Shown here: piece by piece, positions 22,925-33,927 of the stretch
How positions within the stretch are numbered: the first letter of the stretch is position 1
How the letters are laid out: the number at the start of each line of letters is the position of its first letter
Assembly (NCBI GenBank): GCA_963377175.1
Contig: CAUJNA010003298.1
Span: 355,001 to 419,000, forward strand
Reading direction: 5' to 3'
Origin: Effrenium voratum
Lineage: Eukaryota; Sar; Dinophyceae; Suessiales; Symbiodiniaceae
DNA: 64,000 bases
Translations under genes and position numbers: made by a program
Notes under the pieces: model-generated
The model's input: only the letters and a program-made list of their open reading frames with translations
Databases searched by the model: none
Told to the model about the DNA's origin: nothing

Positions 22925-23497
22925 GTCTGTTGTGTTCCCCCTTTTGAGCTTACGGAAGATATGTCTAGCCCTGCATGTGGCTGGGCCAACCATGGAATTT
23001 AAAACTGTTGGGGACCCGGCAACACTTGTGTAAAGGCGCAGAAGAGTGGAAGCTTTAATGTTCAGGAGATCAACTCTAGCTGCTAGCAACACGTGGACAG
23101 GTCTCAAAGCAGCCCCACCGGAAGAAATAATCCATGTCTTGGATACAGCCACATTGACATAAGCACAACTTCTTGCACTCAGATGGTTTCCCAAGTCATT
23201 ACCCCAAGGGAACTGTTACATATAGGTGTGTCTCTAAAGCGGGAAGCCCCAAAATGGTTAGTTCCTCCTGTTCCCTTTCATACCCCGAACAAAAGGCTAG
23301 CCTCCACTCCGAGACCCATATCGTCAAAACCCTCAGCTTTCCTGTAGGAAGGGTGGCCGTCCGCCCAGAGCCCAGCCGAACGTTTCGCGGAGGGCTTGCT
23401 AGGTGTAAAGAAGCGACAGAATCCTTGAACCAACCCCCCACAAGCCCAGCGCACCCACCAATCACACCCAAAGTGGGACCGGATGGATCTTATATGC

Positions 23498-23752
23498 CTA
23501 TGCCATGCAAGGGCCATATTTATTTTGCAGCTGTTCAGTCGCACCCTCTAGGTCCCAATTTTCTTCCTTTAGATATCTGTTTGCTGGTGACATACCCATC
23601 AAAAGATTGGTCAATCCCAAGAAGTCATCCAGTTCTGTCACCAGCTGGGTAGTCGTTACACCTCCCGCTTTCAAACAATCGTCAGGTCGGACCCGCTTCA
23701 AATCCCGGATGAGGCTTAACGGCCTGAGATCTAGGAGCGGTCCCCGAGGCAT
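23498..23752 (-). CDS. UBA-like domain protein, probable 5' coding exon
   Basis: An 84-codon minus frame starts at ATG (MPRGPLLDLRPLS). Its distal part reads LTNLLMGMSPANRYLKEENW then DLEGATEQLQNKYG. The pattern A..YL...NWDLE.A is the second and third helix signature of UBA or UBA-like (TAP-C, UBX-associated) ubiquitin-binding folds. The likely splice out is a GC donor inside the final GGC codon, at 23515. It is the only well-supported minus-strand exon here. Family assignment is from the motif alone and the partner is unknown. Confidence 0.55.
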   Translation of the reverse strand: MPRGPLLDLRPLSLIRDLKRVRPDDCLKAGGVTTTQLVTELDDFLGLTNLLMGMSPANRYLKEENWDLEGATEQLQNKYGPCMA

Positions 23753-23953
23753 CGAATTTTTAAGATCATGTTTTTGTAACCCCCTGAAAAACCCGTAGGG
23801 CCAAACCGTCGCGCAAAGGTTGGCCCCGATTCTGTTTAATCTGACTCTTCTGTTTTAATAATGTGTTATTGTTTGTTTTTTATTTTTGTGTGTGTGCTTT
23901 TGTTTTGGTGGGGGGGTCGGAATTCCCAGATCAACACCGTAGCATTTTACTGT

Positions 23954-24115
23954 TCAAGGGTGGTTGACCCAAAGCTATTCCCAGCCCAATGCTATTCCCA
24001 GCTCAAGGTGTCAAAGCCGTAGCGACGCTAAATTTAGAATTGGCAATACTAAAATAAGTAGTGGGAATCTGAGAGCAAGTCTTGGCAGTACCAAATTAAG
24101 CATTTGCAAGTCGAA
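23954..24115 (+). repeat. Degenerate short tandem repeat
   Basis: Two copies of (A)GCTATTCCCAGC(C/T)CAA are followed by GGCAATACTAAAATAAGTA-like units. The same units recur at 52395-52560. Confidence 0.55.
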
Positions 24116-24384
24116 GTCGAACCCAGACCCCCGAATTGCCCACTAAACAGGCCCGCCTCTGTTTTCCCGGAGGGGGGCGGGGATTAAAGCAGGTCTAACA
24201 AAGCCGATGACACATTGTTGATCATTGCCATGGGGAGATGCTGTGCTCTTTACGCAAAATTCGTGTGTTCCTTGCTTTGGGCACAGCTTACCGAAGTTCA
24301 ATCATGTGTGTAGCATCCGAAAAGAACCCATTTGTTCGAACCCATTTGGGGCCACCCACATGTCCTTTTCAGTATCCTTGCAAG

Positions 24385-24458
24385 ATGTTTGTTCGCGCGA
24401 AGCACCTGGGTCCAAAGAGGTCTTTGAGAGGTTGGAGACCTGCGGGGAAACTCACAGG
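24385..24458 (+). CDS. Candidate exon, unknown protein
   Basis: It ends at a textbook donor, CACAGG then GTGAGTG. The favoured frame reads VCSREAPGSKEVFERLETCG then ETHR and ends in phase 0. A second frame is also open. The acceptor is CTTGCAAG. Function unknown. Confidence 0.4.
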
Positions 24459-25418
24459 GTGAGTGCCACAAATTCTGCGAGAAAGCCTTGTGGGCCTTGA
24501 TCGATTTGCCAACCTGAGGGAATCGACGGTACCTTTCCGCAAGACCCTACCCTTCAGCTTCCGAGGGAAAAGACATAAGGACAGGTTGGGTGTTTTGGAG
24601 GGTGTCACATGGGGATAATACAACCAGCTTTGTTTACCCAAGGATTGGCATCATCTATATTGGGTCAACCATTCTTCTAATTGGGGTTAATCTGGCCCTA
24701 GAGACTCTCGTTCTTGTTCAAAATGGCAACCGGGAATTGAGTGGCACATCAAGTTTTGCGCGCATACCCTTTTTGACCAGGGGTGCCAATTTCACAAGGG
24801 GTATGGAGTAAATGCTAGCTGTACAGATTTGGGGCATGTAGTTCTCTGGAAAGATGCAAAGGACACTACCTACATCTCCGTTGCCGAGCCCTCGATTCGA
24901 GGTCTCCACGGAACCTGCCCAAGGCGCGGTCGTGTGGAATCGGATGTTGTGAGATGTGAGGAGTGATTGTTGTCCGAATGGATTTCCTTCATGCACTGGT
25001 TTCTTTACAGTTTCTTGTTTCATGTTGTCCAGCTTTTCATTGAAGGGTTCATGGCAACTGGCTCTTTGAGCCGAGGGAAGATCTCGTTCTGCGGGCCTTG
25101 TCCGTGCACCCTGGCTAGGTCGACATAAGTATAGACCCCGTTGACGCGCACCATTGCAGCTTGAGCAGGTTGGAAGGATTGCCTTGGCACGTGGTCCTAG
25201 GTGCCCATTCAGAGTGGTGTTTGTTGAAGATTTATTTGCCTGGCACACACGCATGACACCAGGTTTCTCGTCGCTGCTTTCCCGTTGATTCAGATGTTGG
25301 GTGCCACCTTATCGCGCATGCTGATTGGATCTCCCTGCAGAACTCGTAATAGCGCTCGTGTTGTTTTGTGTTGGCAGAAAGCATGGCTTTCCTAACGCAC
25401 ACATGATCAGGAGCTTGA

Positions 25419-25490
25419 TTGCTATTGGGTTGGATCTTTACACTTCAACTTTGTGGGAAATCATGGGTTTTCCATTGACCCACAAAAAGT
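25419..25490 (+). repeat. Family E dispersed repeat, copy 2
   Basis: It shares TTGCTATTGGGTTGGATCTT and GGGAAATCATGGGT with 12338-12405, in the same orientation. Confidence 0.6.
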
Positions 25491-25572
25491 TAAATTTAAC
25501 TTTTTGTAGAGGGCAACCAAGGGAATGAAGCCTTGTTTGCACCACGACCCGTGAAATCGTACCCTCTGTCAG

Positions 25573-25643
25573 GATCGATCTGTGTCTGCCAGGAGAATAC
25601 GCCACGACTGCCGCCTGTGAGCAAGTGAGGGGCGTAGCTTCAG
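25573..25643 (+). CDS. Candidate exon, unknown protein
   Basis: The acceptor is CCTCTGTCAG then G; the donor is GCTTCAG then GTTGCC. It reads IDLCLPGEYATTAACEQVRG then VAS. One alternative frame stops. Function unknown. Confidence 0.45.
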
Positions 25644-26001
25644 GTTGCCGGACGCGGGGATTTCAAAGTGCATTGCAGCACCCGCCCCCCCTCCCCCCGA
25701 GTTTGTAGAAGCAAGCTAGGGACCTGAAAAACAAACGAATTTAGAGTGAGAGTGACCCAACTGCTTAATTGGTCTCAGTCTTTGAGCCGGGGCTGACTTA
25801 TTCGAAGCCAAACTGGTACGTGCTTGTCTTCGAAATGTGAGTTTCTTGCTTTAGTTGTGGCTGGGGGCAGCACTTGAAGCCTTGAGGGGTGCAGAAACCA
25901 AGCCGGGCCCCTGAAAGCTATGAACTAAGCCGAAAGCTGTTCCTCTAATCCCTCATCACTTTGACCAAGGATTGGACTCGACGAACGTTTCATTTGCAAA
26001 G

Positions 26002-26066
26002 AGTTGGACCTGTTGCGGGCCGTGAGAAAAACAGAACTGGCTGCCTTGAGCTGGATACGCTTTGAG
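26002..26066 (+). CDS. Candidate exon, unknown protein
   Basis: The acceptor is CATTTGCAAAG; the donor is TTTGAG then GTGTGTC. It encodes LDLLRAVRKTELAALSWIRF plus E, an amphipathic helix, ending in phase 0. The frame stays open into a downstream family B element, which I take as intron. Confidence 0.55.
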
Positions 26067-26334
26067 GTGTGTCTCAAGATGGGCAACGCCAAGCGTGGTT
26101 CGCTTTTTGGGGGTTTCCTGTTAAACCACCCCCAAGAAGGATGCAAAACAAAAACTGACCAGATCCAAAAACACGGGGAAAAGCACATATATGCATATAA
26201 ACGCAGCCAGTCTTCCACAACGGAAGTATTCCTTTGTTTTTCCTTGGTGGCTTGGGGGGGATGGCCCAACAAATGCCTCGGGGCATTTCCCGTGCCTGGC
26301 AAGGCGAGTTGTCGAATTCGTTTCGCCGGCATGT

Positions 26335-26412
26335 AAGAACCCTGTTTTGGGGGTGCCTTTTTTTGAGGGAACGCTTGGGGTGGGTTTTAAGGAAACCAAT
26401 CGGAAGCCACAT
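26335..26412 (-). mobile_element. Family B miniature element, partial
   Basis: GGGGGTGCCTTTTTTTGAGGG is followed by GGTTTTAAGGAAACC. Only the left end is clear. A ~35-bp direct repeat of its AACCAAT...GGAAGCCAC flank follows at 26438. Confidence 0.45.
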
Positions 26413-26874
26413 GTGAGGCTTCGCATATCTAGTTGAAACCAATTAATTGGAAGCCACGTGTTTGGAGGCTTCCTCTAGTCTGAGACCCCCTGTGAAGGTC
26501 CTTTCAAGAGGGAAGCCATTTTGTGGGGTCGGCGAAATATCACACTCAGAGAACTTCTCATATTCAATGAGGCCCAAGGGAACGCAACCTGGCACCTTGC
26601 TACCTACGGTGTTGTTACCGGGTGGCCAGGTTCAATATGGCAAGCAGTGTCAATCTGTGAATGACACATCTGTTCTTGCCAATGCTTTGAACATGTTCAA
26701 GCTTTGCAATCCATTGCCCTGTGCTGCGTACTAGATACATTGGCACTGTGGCTTGTAGGGAGTTCTGATTCCAGCGGCAGACGTGCCAGTTGCGAAGACA
26801 ATGCAGATTTCATCCTCCAGGACTCCTGGAAGCCAGGTTCCATGCCAATGGGAGGGTACTCTGCGGATATGGTC

Positions 26875-26984
26875 TAGGTCCCCCAGTAGTGCACCTTTGC
26901 CCTTTTTTGGGGGAGGGATCCCCTACTAAAGTAGACTACAGAAGAAAGGGTACCCTTATTCTAGCCTCTCTACTGGAGGACCTA
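26875..26984 (+). mobile_element. Family C inverted-repeat element, copy 1
   Basis: It starts TAGGTCCCCCAGTAG and ends CTACTGGAGGACCTA, a 15-bp near-perfect inverted repeat. The outer TA suggests a TA target site, as used by Tc1/mariner-type miniature elements. Its full length matches 44695-44813. Confidence 0.85.
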
Positions 26985-27421
26985 TTGGTTGATGGGCTCC
27001 ACTGGACGGTGAATCATACGTAAGGACCCAGGATTGACTGGCTTCCCATGATAACAGAGTCACGACTCTTCCAGACACCCAAAATAACTAAACACCCTGA
27101 CTGATTGGGGGGTGTCCCATGAGGCTTCCACATGACATTTTGCGGAGCCGCCCACACACACAACAAACCTGGAATCCGGCAAATTGATGAGTCAGGGCTC
27201 GGTGAAGATGTTAGACAGCCTCCGGGTTGATCCCAACGAATTTGGGGCCGGAAGCAAACATGTGTCAGTTTTGAGACCAACAAAAGTGCGGCTCTGAATT
27301 TAAGTGGGGGACACCCTCCAAAAATGTTTCGACACAAATCCCATTGTTAAATGATGCCCACAGGGTGAAGCAAAACAATCAGCTGTGGAAGCCCAAGCTC
27401 CTTCACAAGGCCCCTCTTGAG

Positions 27422-27620
27422 CGCCGGCCGAATTCAGCCCGCGGAAACGCGGCGAGTCTTTGCACGTGGTCTGCGGAGGTTTGAGCTGAATTCAATGTTC
27501 GGCAGAAGCGCGGCGTTTTGGACAGGACAAACTCGCTTGGCAAGAATCATTATCCCGCGTCCTTTCAGACGGGCGATTCGGTTCTTCGTTGGGTGGCCAA
27601 CGAAAGAAGTTGCTTACCAG
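27422..27620 (+). CDS. Candidate exon, unknown protein
   Basis: GC-rich frame ending at a GT donor (CTTACCAG then GTTAGG) in phase 0. It reads FGRSAAFWTGQTRLARIIIP then RPFRRAIRFFVGWPTKEVAYQ in its distal part. It is Arg-rich with hydrophobic patches. The acceptor (CTTGAG) is weak, so the 5' limit is uncertain. No family recognised. Confidence 0.45.
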
Positions 27621-29425
27621 GTTAGGACATCAGGGATCAAGCCTTAGGGCCCCCGCAACGCGGGCGAGAATCCAGGAATGCATCAGGATGGCAGTACCCG
27701 AGCGTGGCCCCCTACTTTTGAGGTCCATCCACAACAGAACCTGGCTGAAGGCTTGCACATAGTATACTCTGCCTGTCAGTGCAGTACTCAGTAGCTAGGG
27801 CTCCTCTTATTTCCCTGTGCCAGTTTTTAGGCCTCCTTTTGGTGAGCTGATGCTTGAAAAGCATGCAAGCAAGGATTTGTGGTTGTGCAAACATGTGTTT
27901 GAATCTAGCCAGCGTGGGAAAATGAAGGTGTCGTTCAAAGAGGGTTACACTTCAAAACTGACAAGGGTGTGGAACGCAACATAGTCACACACACACACAC
28001 ATGCACGTGTCACATTGTTTGAACTGATGGAGACCCTTCTTTGGTGTTTGTGAACACAAGCATCACGTGTTGTCCAGAACTTAGAACTATCCTTATGAAA
28101 ACACTTAGGATGCGTTTTAACGTCCTGTAAATGCAAGGGCAGGTGCTCAAACGCAAAGAACATACGCACTGGATCCGCAGACTCAGACCGGATCGGACTC
28201 CGTGTTGGTTTCTCGAGGTGCACCTTGCCCAAGGCAAGTGCTGTGAAAAGAGAGCGAGCGGCAATCTGCAGCCTGGTTGATTGGCTTTAGACGAAGGATA
28301 TGGGTGTGTGTTTTTAAGGCTACCCTTCTTATTGGATGGTTTTAAACAGAAAGCAGAAGGAGAACCACATTTTTGGGGGTGCCCTAAACAAAGAAGAATA
28401 CTCATGTAAGCCTTTATGATTATGATTGTAGCGCCAAATGGGTTTTGGGCTGCTCACTTGCATTTCTCAAATGGAAAAGGCGGCCAGATCAGTGGTTACC
28501 TTTTGGATGTGCTAGACACAGCTTGTACTGAGCCAAGTTCATTATATATAAATGTTTTGCAGTTGGAGAAAGCTCATTTTGTTTGAGTAGGACCAGGTTA
28601 AGAAGGGAGGGGAACGTGTCTGAGGATGTTCCTTGCTCCCTTACGAGAATTTTCATGGAACCCCAAAAAGGTCCCCCAAAGGAGTTTCCTCTAAAGATGG
28701 TGGCTTTGTCTTCCATATTGCGGGAAAGAGATTCGGGACCTTTTTGTAGACCTTAGGAAGGAGACGCAGGCAATGATAGAACCGGCGAGTTTACGTAAAT
28801 CCAATTGGAACGACATCTGGTCTGAAAGACACTGTCAAGCAAGCGGCACCAGCTGCATGTGTGCTACCATGAATCAATTTTTGACGTGTAGCATCATTGG
28901 GGACTCGTTTTTGTTGACGGCAGCGCTCGTGCTCTACTGGCGCCAAGGAGTCGTAGCTCCCTGAGTTCCTGGACTTGCGACTTTTTAGGAAGAGCGAGCT
29001 AGTGGCCAACAAATAGGTTGGGCCACTTGCGGCTTCTGATCTGAGCTCAGGAAGTGAGAGTCAGTTTTGGAGCAATTGCTTACTTCTTGTAGTATGGCGT
29101 GATATTTCCCCGGGTGTGAGTCTCATATTTGCCAGGTGTCAAATGATCTATACGTGTTTCCAAAACGAAATCCACAGGAGACGGGGGTGTTTCTTTCTAC
29201 CCCCATTTTTTAGCTACACCCCCTATTTAACACTTCGTCAAATCGGTACCCTTTCCCCGATTGATATTTCTCTCAACGACAATCAACCTGGTGTATAATA
29301 TGTGTATTGAGTCCTCTTATGTTCCGACTTCTGTCACGCCTGTGCCAGGGCCTTTACAACAGCCCTGTCATTGCTATAGAAAGGGTCGCCCGGTTTTCCA
29401 CTGCAACTCTGTCGGGCCCCCGCAG
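27621..29425. other. No supported exon
   Basis: A family B copy lies at 28301-28396. Open frames near 28773-29012 exist on both strands without splice support. Confidence 0.4.
28301..28396 (+). mobile_element. Family B miniature element
   Basis: Left end TGGGTGTGTGTTTTTAAGG and right end GGGTGCCCTAAACAAAG; the internal GGTTTTAAACAGAAAGC corresponds to the family's fold-back box. Confidence 0.6.
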
Positions 29426-29455
29426 ATCCTGAGTTCCTCCCTGGTCTACCTCTTC
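29426..29455 (+). CDS. Speculative S5 fragment of a potassium channel
   Basis: A 30-nt phase-0 segment follows an acceptor (GGGCCCCCGCAG) and precedes a GC donor. It reads ILSSSLVYLF, resembling the end of S5 in voltage-gated K+ channels, where a Ser-Ser-x-x-Tyr-Phe pattern is usual. It is about 7 kb upstream of the pore exon. The phases do not join it directly to that exon, and the opposite strand is open too. Treat it as a hint only. Confidence 0.2.
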
Positions 29456-29552
29456 GCACCTCGGACGTCCAAAGGGCAGCGATGCTTCGGAGTTTTGAGT
29501 GGTCGCAATAAGATCATCGGCACTGCCATCCAATTCTTGACACATACTGTAT

Positions 29553-29652
29553 GGGTATGGGTCAAAATTAAACCACCAGGGGGCCGCAGGTTTTAGTCCA
29601 TGTTTCCATTAACCGAGATTCCATTTTGGGTGCATATTTTTGACCCACAGCC
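29553..29652 (-). mobile_element. Family A element, variant with CCACCAGG box
   Basis: The ends GGGTATGGGTCAAAA and TTTTTGACCCACAGCC pair. The interior AAACCACCAGG...GGGTGCATA is the reverse of the copy at 53484-53581, so these two define a sub-family. Confidence 0.8.
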
Positions 29653-30609
29653 ATATACCCAACAATGTGTGGGTGATGTGGGGAGTTGGCAAGGACAGGG
29701 GACAAGACTATGGCAAGGCTGTAGGAAGCTAAGGCATCTGGTTGCGGAGAAAGCTGGGCCATGTCCGCTTAGTGTGTTCCCCCTTTTGTGGGTGGGGTGT
29801 GCCAGCAATCCTGCAAAATGCAAGATGGCTGGCCCAAGACGAGCAACGTCAATGAAGGGCTAATTTGCGGACTTTAAATCGCGACCTTGCTTTCTTGGGG
29901 GGGGAGGTGGGGGACATGACTGAAACCCCATGAAAGCTCCTTGCATAGGGGTCCCTTATGCTAAGGTCGGTGAACTTTGCGCCATCACATGGAGCTCAGT
30001 TACGGGTAGGACACGCTTCTTCATGAGATTTTATGAGCTCAGTCGGGGGTAGGACAAGCTTTTTCATGGGTAACAACGTCCAATACAAGGGGATTCCCTT
30101 ATTTCCAGTTCCGGGAATTGTGATTTGTCCATTCGATCAAGGCGAAGTCATCGACTTGAGCTCCCTCAGTTCTCGCTATGTTTCTCCTGGTGCACGAAAT
30201 CCAATATATTCGTTGATGTTCATGAAGGTAACCCAACAGAGGAGGTGTTTCATGATTTTCAGACCCTCTAGTCTACATTTAGTTGTCTTTGTTTGCACAT
30301 GAGTCTGATTGGGGTGCAAAGAACACTCAGCTCGTTGCTAACAGACCAGGAGTTGCGGCCAAAGTTAGTACTTGTAATTGATTTCTAGCACGGGGTAGAC
30401 AAACAGAGAAACACCCGAATGGGTCTTTCCGAATTTGTCAGCTTTCTGCTGGGAAAGGATCTCTTGAACCTAGACCATATTTTGCTGCAGATAGTTTGCC
30501 CAGATTATGGATTTATATTAATATACAAGTAAGGTCCGGCAGAGCCGGGGGGCGGAAGTTTCAAAGCAGTGAACAACTATAGTTTGGAGAACTGTCCTTG
30601 GCCCCTTGC
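29653..30609. other. No supported exon
   Basis: An open frame at 30033-30302 (plus, 89 codons) has no splice support. Nothing else was seen. Confidence 0.4.
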
Positions 30610-30780
30610 TTCTCTTTCTCTCTCTCTTTTTCTCTTTTTCTCTCTTTCTCTCTTTCTCTCTTTCTCTTTCTCTTTCTCTTTCTGTTTCTCTGTCTCTTTC
30701 TCTCTCTTTCTATCTATCTCTCTAGCTATCTCTACATCTGTTTATTGATCTATCTATCTACCCATCTTTCTCTGCACTTA
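30610..30780 (+). repeat. CT-rich microsatellite passing into TCTA repeats
   Basis: CTTT/CTCT tracts grade into (TCTA)n. The last ~80 bp plus the start of the adjoining 61-bp array are duplicated at 31231-31345. Confidence 0.9.
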
Positions 30781-31090
30781 AAAGTTGCGATGTTCAATCC
30801 CCGAAAGTTGACTTCGCGTACTACTTTCGTACTTAAAAGTTGCGATTTTCGAGCCCCAGCTGCGAAACTGGACTTCACGTACTACTTTCGTACTTAAAAG
30901 TTGCGATTTTCGAGCCCCAGCTGCGAAAGTGGACTTTGCGTACTACTTTCGTACTTAAAAGTTGCGATTTTCAAGCCCCGGCTGCGAAAGTGGACTTTGC
31001 GCACTACTTTCGTACTTAAAAGTTGCGATTTTCAAGCCCCAGCTGCGAAAGTTGACTTCGCGTACTACTTTCGTACTTAAAAGTTGCGAT
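30777..31090 (+). repeat. 61-bp tandem array, block 1
   Basis: Unit starts at 30832, 30893, 30954, 31015 and 31076 give an exact 61-bp period. Units contain CTTAAAAGTTGCGATTTTC and GCGTACTACTTTCGTA. The first unit is a shortened variant and the last is truncated by TCTA repeat. Confidence 0.95.
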
Positions 31091-31292
31091 TTATCTATAG
31101 ATCTACCTATCTATCTACCTCTCTATCTCCTATCTATCTATCTCCCTCTATCTATCTAGCTAGTTATTTGTCTATCTATCTACAAATCTATCTATCTCTG
31201 TCTATCTCTGTTTCTCTATCTCTTTCTATCTATTTCTCTAGCTATCTCTATATCTGTTTATTGATCTATCTATCTACCCATCTTTCTCTGCA
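31091..31292 (+). repeat. (TCTA)n microsatellite between the two arrays
   Basis: Imperfect TCTA/TCTG repeats. The 3' end repeats the sequence preceding block 1, so the junction itself was duplicated. Confidence 0.9.
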
Positions 31293-31680
31293 CTTAAAAG
31301 TTGCGATGTTCAATCCCCGAAAGTTGACTTCGCGTACTACTTTCGTACTTAAAAGTTGCGATTTTCGAGCCCCAGCTGCGAAACTGGACTTCACGTACTA
31401 CTTTCGTAGTTAAAAGTTGCGATTTTCGAGCCCCAGCTACGAAAGTGGACTTCGCGTACTACTTTCGTACTAAAAAGTCGCGATTTTCGAGCCCCAGCTG
31501 CGAAAGTGGACTTTGCGTACTACTTTCGTACTTAAAAGTTGCGATTTTCAAGCCCCGGCTGCGAAAGTGGACTTTGCGCACTACTTTCGTACTTAAAAGT
31601 TGCGATTTTCAAGCCCCAGCTGCGAAAGTTGACTTCGCGTACTACTTTCGTACTTAAAAGTTGCGATTTTCGAGCCCCGG
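31293..31680 (+). repeat. 61-bp tandem array, block 2
   Basis: About six further copies of the same 61-bp unit, beginning with the same shortened variant as block 1. It ends in GAGCCCCGGCTGC, where it joins the 41-bp array. Confidence 0.95.
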
Positions 31681-31689
31681 CTGCTCAAA

Positions 31690-32160
31690 TCTGTGCTTGA
31701 CCTTGCTAAAGCGCTGCGCCTGCCACAAAATCTGTACTTGACCTTGCGAAAGTGCTGCGCGTGCCACGAATTTTGCACTTGACCTTGCGAAAGTGCTGCG
31801 CCTGCCACAAATTCTGTACTTGACCTTGCGAAAGTGATGCGCCTGCCACGAATTTTGTACTTGACCTTGCGAAAGTGCTGCGCCTGCCACGAATTTGGCA
31901 CTTGACCTTGCGAAAGTGCTGCGCCTGCCACGAAATCTATACTTGACCTTGCGAAAGTGCTGCGCCTGCCACGAAATCTATACTTGACCTTGCGACACCT
32001 TGACCTTGGGAAAGTGCTGCGCCTGCCACGAAATCTACACTTCACCTTGCGAAAGTGCTGCGCCTGCCACGAAATCTATACTTGACCTTGCGAAAGTGCT
32101 GCGCCTGCCACGAAATCTATACTTGACCTTGCGAAAGTGCTGCACCTGCCACGCAATTCA
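31690..32160 (+). repeat. 41-bp tandem array
   Basis: About eleven copies of a ~41-bp unit containing CTTGACCTTGCGAAAGTGCT and GCGCCTGCCACGAA. One copy is interrupted near 31995. The minus strand is open across it, which is expected for a repeat without stops. Confidence 0.93.
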
Positions 32161-33015
32161 AACCTAGCGAAACCTTCGCGCGGCCGTGCCAATGGTCCCG
32201 TCTCCGAGACCGTTCCGAGACCGTTCCGAGACCGTTCCGGGACCGTTCCGAGACCGCCTCCGTACAGGCGTCGCGACCGAGGTGGTTTGCGCACTGTCCG
32301 GAAGCCCAATTCACGCATGGCACCAACGTTTCTGCAACTTGCTATCCCCCAGCTCGCAGAAAGTGGACGCAGCACCTTGCGAAAGTGCTGCGCCTGCCAC
32401 GAAATCTGTACTCGACCTCGCGAAAGTGCTGCGCCTGCCACGAAATCTATACTTGACCTTGCGAAAGTGCTGCACCTGCCACGCAATTCAAACCTAGCGA
32501 AACCTTCGCGCGGCCGTGCCAATGGTCCCGTCTCCGAGACCGTTCCGAGACCGTTCCGAGACCGTTCCGGGACCGTTCCGAGACCGCCTCCGTACAGGCG
32601 TCGCGACCGAGGTGGTTTGCGCACTGTCCGGAAGCCCAATTCACGCATGGCACCAACGTTTCTGCAACTTGCTATCCCCCAGCTCGCAGAAAGTGGACGC
32701 AGCACCTTGCGAAAGTGCTGCGCCTGCCACGAAATCTGTACTCGACCTCGCGAAAGTGCTGCGCCTGCCACGAAATCTATACTTGACCTTGCGAAAGTGC
32801 TGCACCTGCCACGCAATTCAAACCTAGCGAAACCTTCGCGCGGCCGTGCCAATGGTCCCGTCTCCGAGACCGTTCCGAGACCGTTCCGAGACCGTTCCGG
32901 GACCGTTCCGAGACCGCCTCCGTACAGGCGTCGCGACCGAGGTGGTTTGCGCACTGTCCGGAAGCCCAATTCACGCATGGCACCAACGTTTCTGCAACTT
33001 GCTATCCCCCAGCTC
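32071..33015 (+). repeat. 330-bp higher-order satellite, 2.9 copies
   Basis: The sequence repeats with an exact 330-bp period (for example 32341 equals 32671 and 33001) and near identity. Each unit contains two or three 41-bp units, an 11-bp sub-repeat (CCGAGACCGTT) and a unique part. Because 330 is divisible by 3, open frames of 294 (plus) and 300 codons (minus) appear in phase on both strands. I do not read these as proteins. Confidence 0.95.
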
Positions 33016-33059
33016 TCCTGATTTCAGCTTTTCTCGTAGCTTTTTTCGCGCACATCCAT

Positions 33060-33290
33060 GTATCTTAAAGCTATCTATCTGTCAAGCTGGTTATATGTCA
33101 AAGCTATCTATCTGTCATGCTAGTCTTTGGAAAGCTATCTATGTGTTAAGCTGGCTATATGTCAAAGCTATCTATTTGTCATGCAAGCCTATTGGAAAGC
33201 TATCTATCTGTCAAGCTAGCTATATGTCAAAGCTATCTATTTGTCATGCTAGCTACCTGTCATAGCTATATGTCAAAGCAGCTAGCTCAT
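33060..33290 (+). repeat. 32/33-bp minisatellite with two alternating types
   Basis: Six or more units starting AAAGCTATCTAT. One type ends TATATGTC and the other has TCATGC; they alternate, giving a ~65-bp higher-order period. Confidence 0.9.
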
Positions 33291-33375
33291 TTAGTTCCAG
33301 TACTACGGAAGTTTCTTGTTAAACTTCCTTTGATTAATCATTCACCATTAAAGTAAGGTTTGGCATTTACAATAT

Positions 33376-33927
33376 ATGTTTTGCTTAAAGCTCAGTTTCT
33401 CACTGTCTCGTCATTTTCCCGGGACATGGGGGGGGCTTTTTGGGGACGGAGCTGACGAATTGGGTACACCGGCGGCACGTGATACTGCCACTCTTCGCGC
33501 GGCATTGCAACGCACGTGTTGTCGACATCATTTCTGTGTGCCCTTGCCGCAGGTTTCTTGGCCGGAAAGTTGCCAGCCAACGCCCCCCCAGAATGACACG
33601 CCGATTGAAACCGATTTTGACGGAGTTAAGGACGTGCACTGGATTCTTTGCTTGAGAGTTGGTTGGGTTTTTCTCAGAGGCCCTGGGATGTTGATTATTG
33701 ATTCGGAGCGGGAACTTCCTGTGCCAAGAATCGCCTTCTGGGGTCACAAACTAGTCATGCGGGAATTCCACTTGAGAAACAGAAGGGGACACGAATCGTC
33801 CATGATGGCCGATGGCCAAGGACCAGGCTTCTTTTCAGGAAGGCAAAAACCCTTCAGACATCGAGTTTACATGGGGATTGGAACACCCACCATGTTTGAG
33901 AGTGTTCCTGGACCTCAACTCGTTTGA
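33376..33927 (+). CDS. 183-codon open frame, candidate exon(s)
   Basis: Longest non-satellite plus-strand frame. The GC-rich part reads GDGADELGTPAARDTATLRA then ALQRTCC. A splice acceptor (CCTTGCCGCAG) sits in the middle at about 33553, followed by VSWPESCQPTPPQND and TPIETDFDGVKDVHW. A second plus frame at 33440-33655 is also coding-like. At most part of it is likely to be exon. No family recognised. Confidence 0.35.
   Translation: MFCLKLSFSLSRHFPGTWGGLFGDGADELGTPAARDTATLRAALQRTCCRHHFCVPLPQVSWPESCQPTPPQNDTPIETDFDGVKDVHWILCLRVGWVFLRGPGMLIIDSERELPVPRIAFWGHKLVMREFHLRNRRGHESSMMADGQGPGFFSGRQKPFRHRVYMGIGTPTMFESVPGPQLV
33867..33920 (+). repeat. Family G dispersed repeat, copy 1
   Basis: CATGGGGATTGGAACACCCACCATG(T)TTGAGAG (read in two parts) matches 62239-62312 at high identity. 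Confidence 0.55.

Noticed and set aside
32076..33021. Open frames of 294 and 300 codons on opposite strands
   Set aside because: Both are by-products of a 330-bp satellite whose period is a multiple of three.
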